This document shows positions 37,370 through 46,805 of a stretch of DNA of 64,000 bases, piece after piece (the first letter of the stretch is position 1; every line of letters starts with the position of its first letter). This stretch comes from Zhihengliuella salsuginis (GTDB lineage: Bacteria > Actinomycetota > Actinomycetes > Actinomycetales > Micrococcaceae). The translations under genes were made by a program, and so were the position numbers. The stretch lies in assembly GCF_014651715.1 (NCBI RefSeq), contig NZ_BMXK01000011.1, positions 1 through 64,000 of the forward strand, read 5' to 3'. The notes below the pieces were generated by a model. That model saw nothing but the letters and a program-made list of their open reading frames with translations, did no database searches and was not told the DNA's origin.

Positions 37370-38062
37370 ATGGCACAGACATCGCACCCGAAGCTTCTCC
37401 CGCTGACGCCCCTGCAGCAGCTGCGCGCCGGCCGCCTGCCGGTCCGGCTGACGAACCTGTTCGTCGGCCTCACGCTCTTCGGCGTCGCCATGGCCGTGTT
37501 CATCCGCGCCGGCCTGGGCCAGGCCCCGTGGGACGTGCTGCACTACGGGCTGAGCACGCGGGTGCCCCTGAGCATCGGCACGATCATCATCCTGGTCGGC
37601 CTGCTGGTGCTGCTGTTCTGGATCCCGCTCAAGCAGTGGCCGGGCCTCGGGACCGTCGCCAACGCCGTGTGGATCGGCGTCGCCGCGGACGCGACCCTGT
37701 GACTGCTCCCGCCGATCGAGGGGCTCGGCTGGCAGATCGCGGCGATCGCCGCCGCGCTGGTGGTCAACGGGATCGGCGGGGCGCTCTACATCGGCAGCCA
37801 GTTCGGCCCGGGGCCGCGCGACGGCCTCATGACCGGCGTCCATCTGCGGACCGGGATCAGCATGCGCCTGGTCCGGACGGTGGTGGAGGTGACGGTCCTG
37901 GCGATCGGCTGGCTGCTCGGCGGGATCTTCGGCGTCGGGACCGTGGCCTACGCGCTCCTGATCGGCCCGCTCACGCAGTTCTTCCTGCGCTGGATGGTCG
38001 TGGACCTCACCCCCGCCCGGCCCGCGACGGGTCAGGTTCCCGTTGTGGAGCCGGCGCGTTAG
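37370..38062 (+). pseudogene. YczE-like membrane protein, copy 2, interrupted by in-frame TGA
   Basis: ATG at 37370 with GGAGG upstream. The frame is open for 110 codons, meets TGA at 37700-37702, and continues in the same frame for another 119 codons to a TAG. Both halves align with copy 1 (AGLGQAPWDVLHYGLS; GSQFGPGPRDGLMTGVH), and the stop falls where copy 1 has codons of a helix near residue 115. A single base substitution (for example from TCA, TTA, TGG or CGA) explains it; a sequencing error is possible. Without readthrough the product is a truncated three-helix fragment. Confidence 0.8.
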
Positions 38063-38070
38063 CCTGAGGC

Positions 38071-38421
38071 ATGACCGAATTCCGGATCAAGCGCGTCTAC
38101 GACGCGCACGAGGAGTCGGACGGGCTGCGCATCCTCGTGGACCGGCTGTGGCCCCGCGGCGTCGCCAAGGACCGGTTGCACGGCGAGTGGCTCAAGGACG
38201 TGGCCCCGAGCCCGGAGCTGCGCACCGCGTGGCACCACGACCCGGACCGCTTCGAGGAGTTCGCCGCCGCCTACCGGTCCGAGCTGGAGGCCAACGAGGC
38301 GGTCGCGGAGCTGCGCGAGATGGCGGCGGAGCAGCCGGTCACCACGCTGCTCTTCGCGGCGCGGGACGAAGAGATCAACCAAGCCGCCGTCCTGCGCGAC
38401 TTCCTGAACGAGGACAGCTGA
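38071..38421 (+). CDS. DUF488 family protein (YeaO-like)
   Basis: 116 residues, ATG after a GAGGC region. The family signature is strong: KRVYD near the N-terminus, ILVDRLWPRGVAKDRL, WLKDVAPSPELRTAWHHDPDRFEEF and TLLFAARDEEINQAAVLRDFL. These proteins are small, cytoplasmic and uncharacterised; E. coli YeaO is the best-known relative. It is just 8 bp after the broken yczE copy and probably cotranscribed. Confidence 0.92.
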   Translation: MTEFRIKRVYDAHEESDGLRILVDRLWPRGVAKDRLHGEWLKDVAPSPELRTAWHHDPDRFEEFAAAYRSELEANEAVAELREMAAEQPVTTLLFAARDEEINQAAVLRDFLNEDS

Positions 38422-38513
38422 ACCGGCGGAGCGGCCCACCGGCTCGCCCCACGCGGTGAAATCGCGGATCGGCGGGGCCGAGGACCGCGGGCAGGGCGTC
38501 TGCCCGAGGTGCG

Positions 38514-39038
38514 CTACGCGGCCGCGATGTGCTGGACGACTCTGGCCGCGATCCCGGCAGCAAGGAGGAGAGCAGCCAAGAAGAGTGCTCTCCGCGGGAA
38601 ACCTTTGAATCGCACCCAGCGAATGACGGCTCCGGCGGGGGTCAGGACCACGAACCCGGCGACCAGGAAGTAGACGGTCCTCCAGCCGGGCATCATCTCG
38701 TCGGAGAAGAAGAGGTACTCGATCGCGAACGCGGGGAGTGCGACGTAGATTCCGATCCCGGCCTGAGCCAGCATGTAGACCAGCGGAACCACCTCGTGCC
38801 TGATCATCAGCCGTGACAGGGGAACCTGGACGAGCATCGAGTAGGCGAGCAGGAGCGGAAGCGCCTGGGCCGCGACCCCGAAGGCCTCCCACACGGCCTC
38901 GAGGAACGTCAGCCTTCCGTCGTAGAAGCCGGTTCCCAGGGTCAGGAACAACGACCCGCCGTAGGACAGGATCGCGACAACCATCAGAATCGCCAGCCGG
39001 TCGAGACCTTTCGCCGCTTCGGTCCGCTGATCGGTCAC
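38514..39038 (-). CDS. Unrecognised integral membrane protein
   Basis: 174 residues from a GTG at 39038 with GGAGAG eight bases upstream. Five hydrophobic segments are visible (about 13-35, 45-70, 78-101, 118-138, 148-170), with a charged RHEVV loop and a short cytoplasmic N-terminus. No family was recognised. G+C of gene and flank (about 60 %) is lower than the surroundings, so it may be acquired. The 180-bp gap upstream to the cation transporter holds nothing recognisable. Confidence 0.65.
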   Translation of the reverse strand: MTDQRTEAAKGLDRLAILMVVAILSYGGSLFLTLGTGFYDGRLTFLEAVWEAFGVAAQALPLLLAYSMLVQVPLSRLMIRHEVVPLVYMLAQAGIGIYVALPAFAIEYLFFSDEMMPGWRTVYFLVAGFVVLTPAGAVIRWVRFKGFPRRALFLAALLLAAGIAARVVQHIAAA

Positions 39039-39219
39039 TGCGCTACTCTCCGATCGGCGTCTTCGGGCCGACCACGTCGGGGAACGGCGCGCCAGGTTCC
39101 CCGAGATCGACCCCGAGGCGATCAAGGCGACGCCGTTTGCGAACCTACTACGGTCGTCCGGTCACGCCGAAATCGCGGACCGTGGTGCGCAATCACCTGA
39201 GCGGGACCGGTCCGGCCTC

Positions 39220-39906
39220 CTAGTGCGAGCAGCCGCAGCCGCCGGCCGGCTCCTCCGTGGAGACGAGCTGGCTGACGGGCTGCGCACAGGCCTCGCCACG
39301 CCAGGCTTCGAGCCCCTCGCGGACCGCGAAGGCCGCGATGACCAGCGCCGCAACCGGGTCCGCCCACGTCCACCCGAGCAGGGAGTTCAGCAGCAGCCCG
39401 ACCAGGAGCACGGCGGAGAGGTAGGAACAGATCAGCGTCTGCTTCGAGTCCGCGATCGCCGAGGCGGACCCGAGCTCGCGCCCGGTCCTCCGCTCGAACC
39501 AGGACAGCGCGGGCATGATCGCCAGGCTCACCGCGGCCAGCGCGATGCCCACCCCCGAGTGCTCGGGCTCAGCGAACCCGGCGAGCGACCGCACGGAGTC
39601 GAACAGCACGACGGCGGCCAGCCCGAAGAACGAGTATGCGATGAGGCGCAGCGCCTTCTTCTCCCGCTTCTGAGGGTCGGGAGCGGCGAACTGCCAGGCG
39701 ACGGCGGCCGCGGAGAGGACCTCGACGATCGAGTCGAGGCCGAAGCCGATGAGCGCGCTCGAGGACGCGATGGTGCCGGCGCTGAGCGCGATGACGGCCT
39801 CGATCACGTTGTAGGTAATGGTGGCGGCGACGATCCAGCGGATGCGGCGGGCCAGGATCAGCCGGCGCTCGGGGCTGGGCGCGGGCGGTGCGGGCGTCGT
39901 CGTCAT
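39220..39906 (-). CDS. Cation diffusion facilitator-type metal transporter
   Basis: 228 residues, six predicted helices. The metal site is suggested by GFGLDSIVEVLSAAAVAW (helix 2 Asp) and SKQTLICSYLSAVLLVG (helix 5). It ends in the Cys-rich tail GGCGCSH, a likely metal-binding handle, and lacks the usual large cytoplasmic domain. It overlaps the CmtR-like regulator stop (ATGA). Expected to export Cd, Zn or Pb ions by proton antiport. Confidence 0.88.
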   Translation of the reverse strand: MTTTPAPPAPSPERRLILARRIRWIVAATITYNVIEAVIALSAGTIASSSALIGFGLDSIVEVLSAAAVAWQFAAPDPQKREKKALRLIAYSFFGLAAVVLFDSVRSLAGFAEPEHSGVGIALAAVSLAIMPALSWFERRTGRELGSASAIADSKQTLICSYLSAVLLVGLLLNSLLGWTWADPVAALVIAAFAVREGLEAWRGEACAQPVSQLVSTEEPAGGCGCSH

Positions 39907-40235
39907 CGGCACGTGCACCCCTCCGGTCCGCAGCAGTCGGGGTCGACGTCGAGCGTGACGGCGGCCAGCGCGTCGAGCGCGTCCGCCAGCGCGGCCTGCG
40001 TCAGCCGGTAGACCCGGTTCCGCCCGCGCCGCTCGGCGACCACCAGGCCGCACCCGCGCAGGCAGGCCAGCTGGTTGGAGACGGCCTGCTTGCTGGCCCC
40101 GAGCAGCTCCACGAGCTCCGACGGCGTCGCCTCGCCGCCGCGCAGGCGCATGAGGATCCGTGCGCGGCCGGCGTCGGAGAGGGCGTATCCCAGGCGCGCG
40201 AGGGCGTGCGAATGGGTCTCGGTCAACGTGTCCAT
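39903..40235 (-). CDS. ArsR/SmtB family metal sensor (CmtR-like)
   Basis: 110 residues from the ATG at 40235. Winged HTH with SELVELLGASKQAVSNQLACLRGCGLV. Cys58 and Cys62 in the recognition helix and Cys101/102/107/109 in the tail match the Cd/Pb site of mycobacterial CmtR (two helix cysteines plus a C-terminal one). It represses itself and the following cation exporter; metal binding releases the DNA. The start follows TACCGT by 7 bp, so translation is probably leaderless. Confidence 0.9.
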   Translation of the reverse strand: MDTLTETHSHALARLGYALSDAGRARILMRLRGGEATPSELVELLGASKQAVSNQLACLRGCGLVVAERRGRNRVYRLTQAALADALDALAAVTLDVDPDCCGPEGCTCR

Positions 40236-40242
40236 GACTTCA

Positions 40243-40263
40243 ACGGTACACGGATCGATGTAC
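40243..40263 (-). promoter_or_regulatory. Operator and -10 box of the CmtR-like operon
   Basis: The inverted repeat GTACA-N8-TGTAC (40246-40263) overlaps the -10 box TACCGT (40248-40243, minus strand) located 7 bp before the regulator ATG. This is typical for ArsR-family autorepression. Confidence 0.6.
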
Positions 40264-40309
40264 TGACGAAATCTCAAGCCGGCCGGCCCACGGTGACATA
40301 CTGAGGCGC

Positions 40310-40939
40310 ATGTACGTTGTGACGATCAACCAGCGCGACACCCGCGACGCCGGCGACCGCGTCGACGAACTCACGCACGCCCTGCGGGATCTGCCCGCGG
40401 CCATGACCTTCCAGCGCTCGCTCGGCGACGAGACCATCGGCATCCTCGACGATCCCGCCCACGCCCTCACGGCCGCCCTGATCGCCCTCCGCCAGCGCCG
40501 CTGGAACGTCGGCATCGGCGCCGGCACCCTGCACGAGCCCCTCCCCGGGGCGCTCGACGACGTCCGCGGCCCCGCGCTCGTGCACGCCCGGCGCGCCGTC
40601 ACCCGCGCCCAGCGGATCGACGCCGCCCGCGCCACCACGGCGCCGCTCAAGCCCGGCGAGCGGCTCCCGGTGGCCGTCGCCGGAGCCGATCCCGGCGCCG
40701 CCGAGCAGGCCGAGGCCGTGATCCGCCTTCTCGGGCGCCTCGTGGCCGCCCGCAGCCAGGCCGAATGGGCCGTCGTCGACCTCTTCGTCCCCGGCGTGCG
40801 CGGGCAGCAGAAGGAGATCGGCGCGGCGCTCGGGATCTCCTCGCAGGCCGTGTCGAAGGCGATCCTGCGCTCCCACGCCGAGGACGAGGCCGCCGCCCGC
40901 CCGGCCGCCGCGGCCCTGCTCCGCGCCGCGGCCGGGTAG
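40310..40939 (+). CDS. SatD-like protein with C-terminal HTH
   Basis: 209 residues. The first 115 residues resemble SatD: a GDETIGIL motif, then WNVGIGAGTLHEPLP and GPALVHARRAV. The C-terminal part contains a helix-turn-helix (QQKEIGAALGISSQAVSKAIL). SatD proteins in streptococci respond to acid stress and secretion defects, but their biochemistry is unclear. CATACT lies 7 bp before the ATG without a ribosome binding site, so the message is probably leaderless. Monocistronic by position. Confidence 0.7.
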   Translation: MYVVTINQRDTRDAGDRVDELTHALRDLPAAMTFQRSLGDETIGILDDPAHALTAALIALRQRRWNVGIGAGTLHEPLPGALDDVRGPALVHARRAVTRAQRIDAARATTAPLKPGERLPVAVAGADPGAAEQAEAVIRLLGRLVAARSQAEWAVVDLFVPGVRGQQKEIGAALGISSQAVSKAILRSHAEDEAAARPAAAALLRAAAG

Positions 40940-41029
40940 CGCCGAGGCGAAGATCTCCCGAATCCGCGTCACGATTCCGGCCCCACCCCCTCTTGAAGGG
41001 TGGACCACCCGCCGGAACCGAAGGACGCC

Positions 41030-41395
41030 ATGCCCCTCACCCCAGCATTCAGCGCTGGGCCGAGCGCACTCGCCTCGGCCCGCCACCTCGCCCTCCCGTC
41101 CCCGGGATCGCGTCGCGACCGCCTCGAGGACCGGATCCGCACCGCGGTGCACCGCCGCACCGGACGCGGGGACGTGAAGCGGCAGACGGTCATCACCTCC
41201 GCCATCCTCCGCACGCGCGCGGGCTCCCCCGGCACGACGACGGCCCCCGCCGGACCGCCGGCGCTCGACCGCGCGCCCGGCCAGCGGGTCGGGAAGCGGC
41301 TGATCGGCCTGGCCGCGGGGGTGACGGCGCTCGGCGCCCTGCTGGTGCTCGGGCTCGCCGGGACGCTCAGCGCGCTGCTGGTCGCCGCCGGCTGA
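41030..41395 (+). CDS. Hypothetical single-pass membrane protein
   Basis: 121 residues from the ATG at 41030 (AAGGAC five bases upstream). A polar, Arg-rich cytoplasmic part of about 85 residues is followed by one C-terminal hydrophobic segment (GLAAGVTALGALLVLGLAGT) ending almost at the C-terminus, like a tail-anchored protein. No family recognised. The start could also be the ATG at 41000. Confidence 0.55.
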   Translation: MPLTPAFSAGPSALASARHLALPSPGSRRDRLEDRIRTAVHRRTGRGDVKRQTVITSAILRTRAGSPGTTTAPAGPPALDRAPGQRVGKRLIGLAAGVTALGALLVLGLAGTLSALLVAAG

Positions 41396-41428
41396 GGCCC
41401 CACTCCGCCACCCGGCGGCAGCGTCCGG

Positions 41429-41443
41429 CCCGGCCGCGCCGGG
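41429..41443. terminator. Short hairpin between convergent genes
   Basis: CCCGGC-CGC-GCCGGG. Between the small membrane protein gene and the arylsulfotransferase-like gene; no T-run. Confidence 0.4.
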
Positions 41444-41453
41444 AGGCGGCCCG

Positions 41454-43034
41454 CTACTCCGCTGGTGTACCGGTGGCCAGGACGTCGCCCTCGGCGTCCA
41501 GGGCCTCGACGGCCACGTAGGGCGCGTCGTCCGGCATCGGGATGGCGGTCTCGAACGACTCGCGGTCGACGACGGCCTGCTCGGTCGCGCCGGCCTCGTC
41601 CTCGCCCGTGACCAGCCGCCACTGCGCCACCTCCGTGGCCCCGTTCCAGGAGACGTAGACGGTCGGCTCGCCGTCGTCGTCGTCCTGGACCACCACGTCC
41701 GGCGGGGTCGACGGAGTGCCCTCCCACTCGAAGGTGTAGGCCCGGTAGCTGGTGCCGTTGCCGTCGTAGTCGTCGCCGTAGCACTTGGCGCCGTGGCACA
41801 CGTCCCGCAGCAGCTCGCCGTCGTTGGTGTACTCGGAGTAGAGGGGCGCCATGCCCCAGCCGATCAGCATGTTGCCGTTGTCCAGCTCCTGCGCGTTGGC
41901 CATCGCGAAGCCCACGCGCTCCTCCGGCGGGAGGTACTCGGTGACCACCTCCGCGGTCATCGCCGCCTCGTCCACCTCCAGCCGCAGCCCGCGCGACGAC
42001 TCGTCGGCGTCGGGGTCGTGCGAGTGGTTGTCCAGCAGCGTCAGGGTGCCGTCGGGGGCCCGCTTGGCGTCGTGCTGCCAGGAGAACACGGCACCGTCGC
42101 CCATCTCGAAGTCGCTGTCCTCTCCGCCGAGCTTCCACTCGACCTCACCGCTGGTGCGGTCCAGCTTGTACACCGCGTGGGTGTGGCGGGCGGAGACCAG
42201 CAGCGCGCCGTCGTCGTCCTCGGTGATGGAGTTGATGTGGAAGTAGTCGTACGGGTTCTCCTCGGTCGGGAAGCCGGGGGCGTCGTCGTCCTCTTCCGCT
42301 TCCTCCTCGGCGCTCTTCGCCTCGTCCTCATAGTCCGCCATGGACTCGGTCAGCGGGATGCGGTCGATCGCGCTCCACTCGAAGAGCACCTCGCCGGTGG
42401 CGATGTCGATCTCCTGGATGACCGCGTCCTCGACCCACCCGTCGGCCGGGCCGCCGACCTCGGTCAGGTCGTACTCCACGGGCACGTACGCGCCGAGGAG
42501 CATGGTGCCCTCGGGCGTGATGACGGTGTCGTGGAAGTCGGCGTTGCCGGCCTCCAGATCGCCGCCGGTCGTGACGCGGGCGATCTCCTCGTAGGACTGG
42601 TCGAGGATCAGGATGTCGCCGTTGCCGCGACCCTCCCGGCTGCTGCCCTGGAAGTACGTCAGCACCGGTTCGCCCTGGTACTCCTGCACGCGCAGGTCGA
42701 AGATGTCGTCGTCCAGGTCGTCGTCCTCGGCGGGCTCCAGCCACACCGGCTCGCCGGCGGCGTCGAGGATCAGGCCGCCGTCGGAGGGGCTCTCCGAGTC
42801 GAAGTTCGGGGTCAGGAACGTATAGCCGCCCGAAGCCTGGTCCGAATCCTCCCGCACGTCCACCACCGGCGGGGTCAGGTCCGGGCGCGTGACATAGCTG
42901 TGGTGCGGGACCGGCAGCTTGTCGTCCTCGTCCGCCGTCCCGCAGGCGGCCAGAGAGACGATCAGGGCTCCCACGACGCTTCCCGCCAGGGTGCGGCCAA
43001 CTGCTGTCCGGTTGAGCTGCGCCAAGTCATGCAT
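41454..43034 (-). CDS. Arylsulfotransferase (ASST)-like lipoprotein
   Basis: 526 residues. Lipobox SLAAC at about residues 27-31 marks lipid anchoring outside the membrane. The rest is a beta-propeller-like region with repeated His-containing motifs of ASST proteins: NADFHDTVITPEGTMLL, DYFHINSITEDDDGALLVSARHTHAVYKLD and FSWQHDAKRAPDGTLTLLDNHSH. Bacterial ASSTs transfer sulfate between phenols through a His intermediate, but many actinobacterial members are untested. Very acidic linkers (Asp/Glu runs) are notable. Divergent from the MerR gene, about 200 bp apart. Confidence 0.82.
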   Translation of the reverse strand: MHDLAQLNRTAVGRTLAGSVVGALIVSLAACGTADEDDKLPVPHHSYVTRPDLTPPVVDVREDSDQASGGYTFLTPNFDSESPSDGGLILDAAGEPVWLEPAEDDDLDDDIFDLRVQEYQGEPVLTYFQGSSREGRGNGDILILDQSYEEIARVTTGGDLEAGNADFHDTVITPEGTMLLGAYVPVEYDLTEVGGPADGWVEDAVIQEIDIATGEVLFEWSAIDRIPLTESMADYEDEAKSAEEEAEEDDDAPGFPTEENPYDYFHINSITEDDDGALLVSARHTHAVYKLDRTSGEVEWKLGGEDSDFEMGDGAVFSWQHDAKRAPDGTLTLLDNHSHDPDADESSRGLRLEVDEAAMTAEVVTEYLPPEERVGFAMANAQELDNGNMLIGWGMAPLYSEYTNDGELLRDVCHGAKCYGDDYDGNGTSYRAYTFEWEGTPSTPPDVVVQDDDDGEPTVYVSWNGATEVAQWRLVTGEDEAGATEQAVVDRESFETAIPMPDDAPYVAVEALDAEGDVLATGTPAE

Positions 43035-43159
43035 GTCCGCAAGCTATCGGACGGGATCTGCGGCGACAATGGCCCGCGCCGGATTCCGAGGGAGTCCGGA
43101 GGTTCGCCCCCACCCCGCCGCGCGGGATGGCGCGACGCCGGGCTACCGCTGACGCCGAC

Positions 43160-43190
43160 TTGACCTTGACGTAACGTCAACTTCTAGCGT
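43160..43190 (+). promoter_or_regulatory. MerR-type promoter with 19-bp spacer and operator
   Basis: -35 TTGACC (43160-43165), a 19-bp spacer, -10 TAGCGT (43185-43190). The palindrome TTGACGT-A-ACGTCAA (43166-43180) fills the spacer. An over-long spacer containing the dyad is the hallmark of promoters activated by MerR proteins through DNA twisting. Confidence 0.8.
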
Positions 43191-43237
43191 GGTGTTCACA
43201 GCCCGAACGGGCCCACCACGAGGAAGGAGGCAGCGCC

Positions 43238-44026
43238 ATGCGCCACGGCGACTACGCGATCAACGAGGTCGCCCGGCTCACCGGGACGACCAGCCGCACC
43301 CTGCGCCACTACGACGACGTCGGCCTCCTGCCGCCCTCGCGCGTCGGGCACAACGGGTACCGGTTCTACGACGACGCGGCCCTGCTGCGCCTGCAGCGGA
43401 TCCTGCTGTTCAGGCAGCTCGGCCTGCCCGTGCCCGCGATCAGGGAGATCCTGGACGCGGAGGGCGGGGCGCCGGCGTCGTACCCGGAACCGCAGGCGGG
43501 CGCGCTGCGCACGCACCTGACCGTGCTGCGCGGCGAACAGGAACGGCTGGCGCGGCAGATCGCGGCGGTCGAGGACACGCTGAGAACACTGGAAGGAGGT
43601 GGCGAGCTCATGGCGGAGAACATGTTCGACGGGTTCGACCACACCGAATACAAGGACGAGGTCACCGAGCGCTGGGGCGCCGACGCGTACAAGAAGTCGG
43701 ACGCCTGGTGGCGGTCGATGGGCGAGGCGGAGAAAGCCGACTGGCAGGAGCGGACGCGGCGGCTCGGCGCCGACTGGGCCGCGGCGGCCGAGGCCGGGAC
43801 GGCACCCGACTCGGCGGCGGCGCAGGAGCTCGCGGCGCGGCACGTCGCGTGGCTCTCCGGCGTCCCGGGCACCCCGGGCGCCGTCGGCGAGCCGGACACC
43901 GGGTACCTCCTGGGGCTGGCGGACATGTACGTCGCGGACCCGCGGTTCGCGGCCAACTACGGCGGGACCGGGGGCGCGGAGTTCGTGCGGGCGGCGCTGA
44001 CGGAGTGGGTCGCGCGGCGGGGCTAG
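43238..44026 (+). CDS. TipA-like MerR family regulator (HTH plus TipAS domain)
   Basis: 262 residues. N-terminal MerR HTH and wing (YAINEVARLTGTTSRTLRHYDDVGLLPPSRVGHNGYRFY), a coiled coil (about 85-120), then a TipAS ligand domain beginning FDHTEYKDEVTERWG and running to the end. Streptomyces TipA binds thiopeptides and other cyclic peptides covalently and activates its own promoter. The upstream promoter has the expected 19-bp spacer and palindrome. An internal GTG/ATG near 43600 (GGAGGTGG precedes ATG 43610) could yield a free TipAS form, as in Streptomyces. Confidence 0.92.
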   Translation: MRHGDYAINEVARLTGTTSRTLRHYDDVGLLPPSRVGHNGYRFYDDAALLRLQRILLFRQLGLPVPAIREILDAEGGAPASYPEPQAGALRTHLTVLRGEQERLARQIAAVEDTLRTLEGGGELMAENMFDGFDHTEYKDEVTERWGADAYKKSDAWWRSMGEAEKADWQERTRRLGADWAAAAEAGTAPDSAAAQELAARHVAWLSGVPGTPGAVGEPDTGYLLGLADMYVADPRFAANYGGTGGAEFVRAALTEWVARRG

Positions 44027-44835
44027 CGCAGGGCGGCCTGGCCGTCGAGGATGCCGTTGAGCACGAGCGCCAGCCCGTCCTGCTCCACGGGGGCGGTGAC
44101 CTCGGCGGCGGCGGCCTTGACCTCGTCGGGCGCCTGCCCCATGGCCACGCCGCGGTGCGCCCACGCGAGCATCTCGACGTCGTTGCGCCCGTCGCCGGCG
44201 GCGATCGTGTCCTCGCGATCGAAGCCCAGCTTCACGCGCAGCACCTCGAGGGCGGTCGCCTTGTTGATGCCCTCGGCGGCGATGTCCAGCCACGCGGTCC
44301 AGCCCACCGAGTAGGTGACACCCTCGAGCCCGAGGGTCCCCACCGCGCGCCCGAACTCCTCAGCCGTGGAGTCGGTCGAGAAGACGACGAGGCGGGTCGC
44401 GGTCGCCTCCATCATCTCGTTGATGCTCACGCCGACCGCCTCGACTCCGAAGCTCGCGTCCTGGAACCGCTCGGTGGAGAGGAAGCGCCCCTGATCGTCC
44501 TCGAGCGCGTACTTCGCGGTCGGCAGGGACTGACGGATGGCCCGCAGCGCGGGGGCCGGGTCGAAGGTGCGGCGGTCGATCACCTCGTAGCCGTCCGGCA
44601 GGGACGTGTCGATGCGCAGGGTGACGCCGCCGTTGGAGCAGACCGCGTACCCGTGCTCGACGCCGAGGAGCTCAACGATCGGCAGGGTCGCTCCGAGGGA
44701 CCGCCCGGTCGAGATCACCACGGTGTGCCCTGCGCCGACGATGGCCCGTCCGGCCTCGCGGACCGCCTGACTCATGTGCCCTTCGTGGTTCACCAGGGTT
44801 CCGTCGACGTCCAGTCCGATCATCTTGCTGCTCAT
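44023..44835 (-). CDS. Cof-type HAD-IIB phosphatase
   Basis: 270 residues from the ATG at 44835. HAD motifs: IGLDVDGTLVNHEG (motif I), VVISTGRSLG (motif II), NKATAL (Lys, motif III) and AAGDGRNDVEMLAWAHRGVAMGQAPDEVKAAA (motif IV). Cof-like enzymes dephosphorylate sugar phosphates or flavin nucleotides. It converges on the TipA-like gene with a 4-bp overlap. Related genomes often keep it next to serS; here it is about 11 kb away. Confidence 0.9.
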   Translation of the reverse strand: MSSKMIGLDVDGTLVNHEGHMSQAVREAGRAIVGAGHTVVISTGRSLGATLPIVELLGVEHGYAVCSNGGVTLRIDTSLPDGYEVIDRRTFDPAPALRAIRQSLPTAKYALEDDQGRFLSTERFQDASFGVEAVGVSINEMMEATATRLVVFSTDSTAEEFGRAVGTLGLEGVTYSVGWTAWLDIAAEGINKATALEVLRVKLGFDREDTIAAGDGRNDVEMLAWAHRGVAMGQAPDEVKAAAAEVTAPVEQDGLALVLNGILDGQAALR

Positions 44836-44998
44836 GACACCAGTCAACCACTGACTCGCCCTACCCGCGATTCACGACCCCGCCCGGCGGAGAAATACCC
44901 GGCCGTTCACCCGGCCGTCACCTGCTGCTCGCCCGCTCCTCGGATCGGACGCATAGTGTCGCCGGGACCCAGCCGCCGATCCCCCGCAGGAGCCCTCC

Positions 44999-46792
<1,794 letters not shown>

Positions 46793-46805
46793 CCCGCCGT
46801 CCGGC

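Noticed and set aside
37700-37702. Selenocysteine codon in the second yczE-like gene
   Set aside because: No SECIS-like hairpin was recognised after the TGA, the family does not use selenocysteine, and copy 1 has no Cys at this place. A nonsense mutation is simpler.
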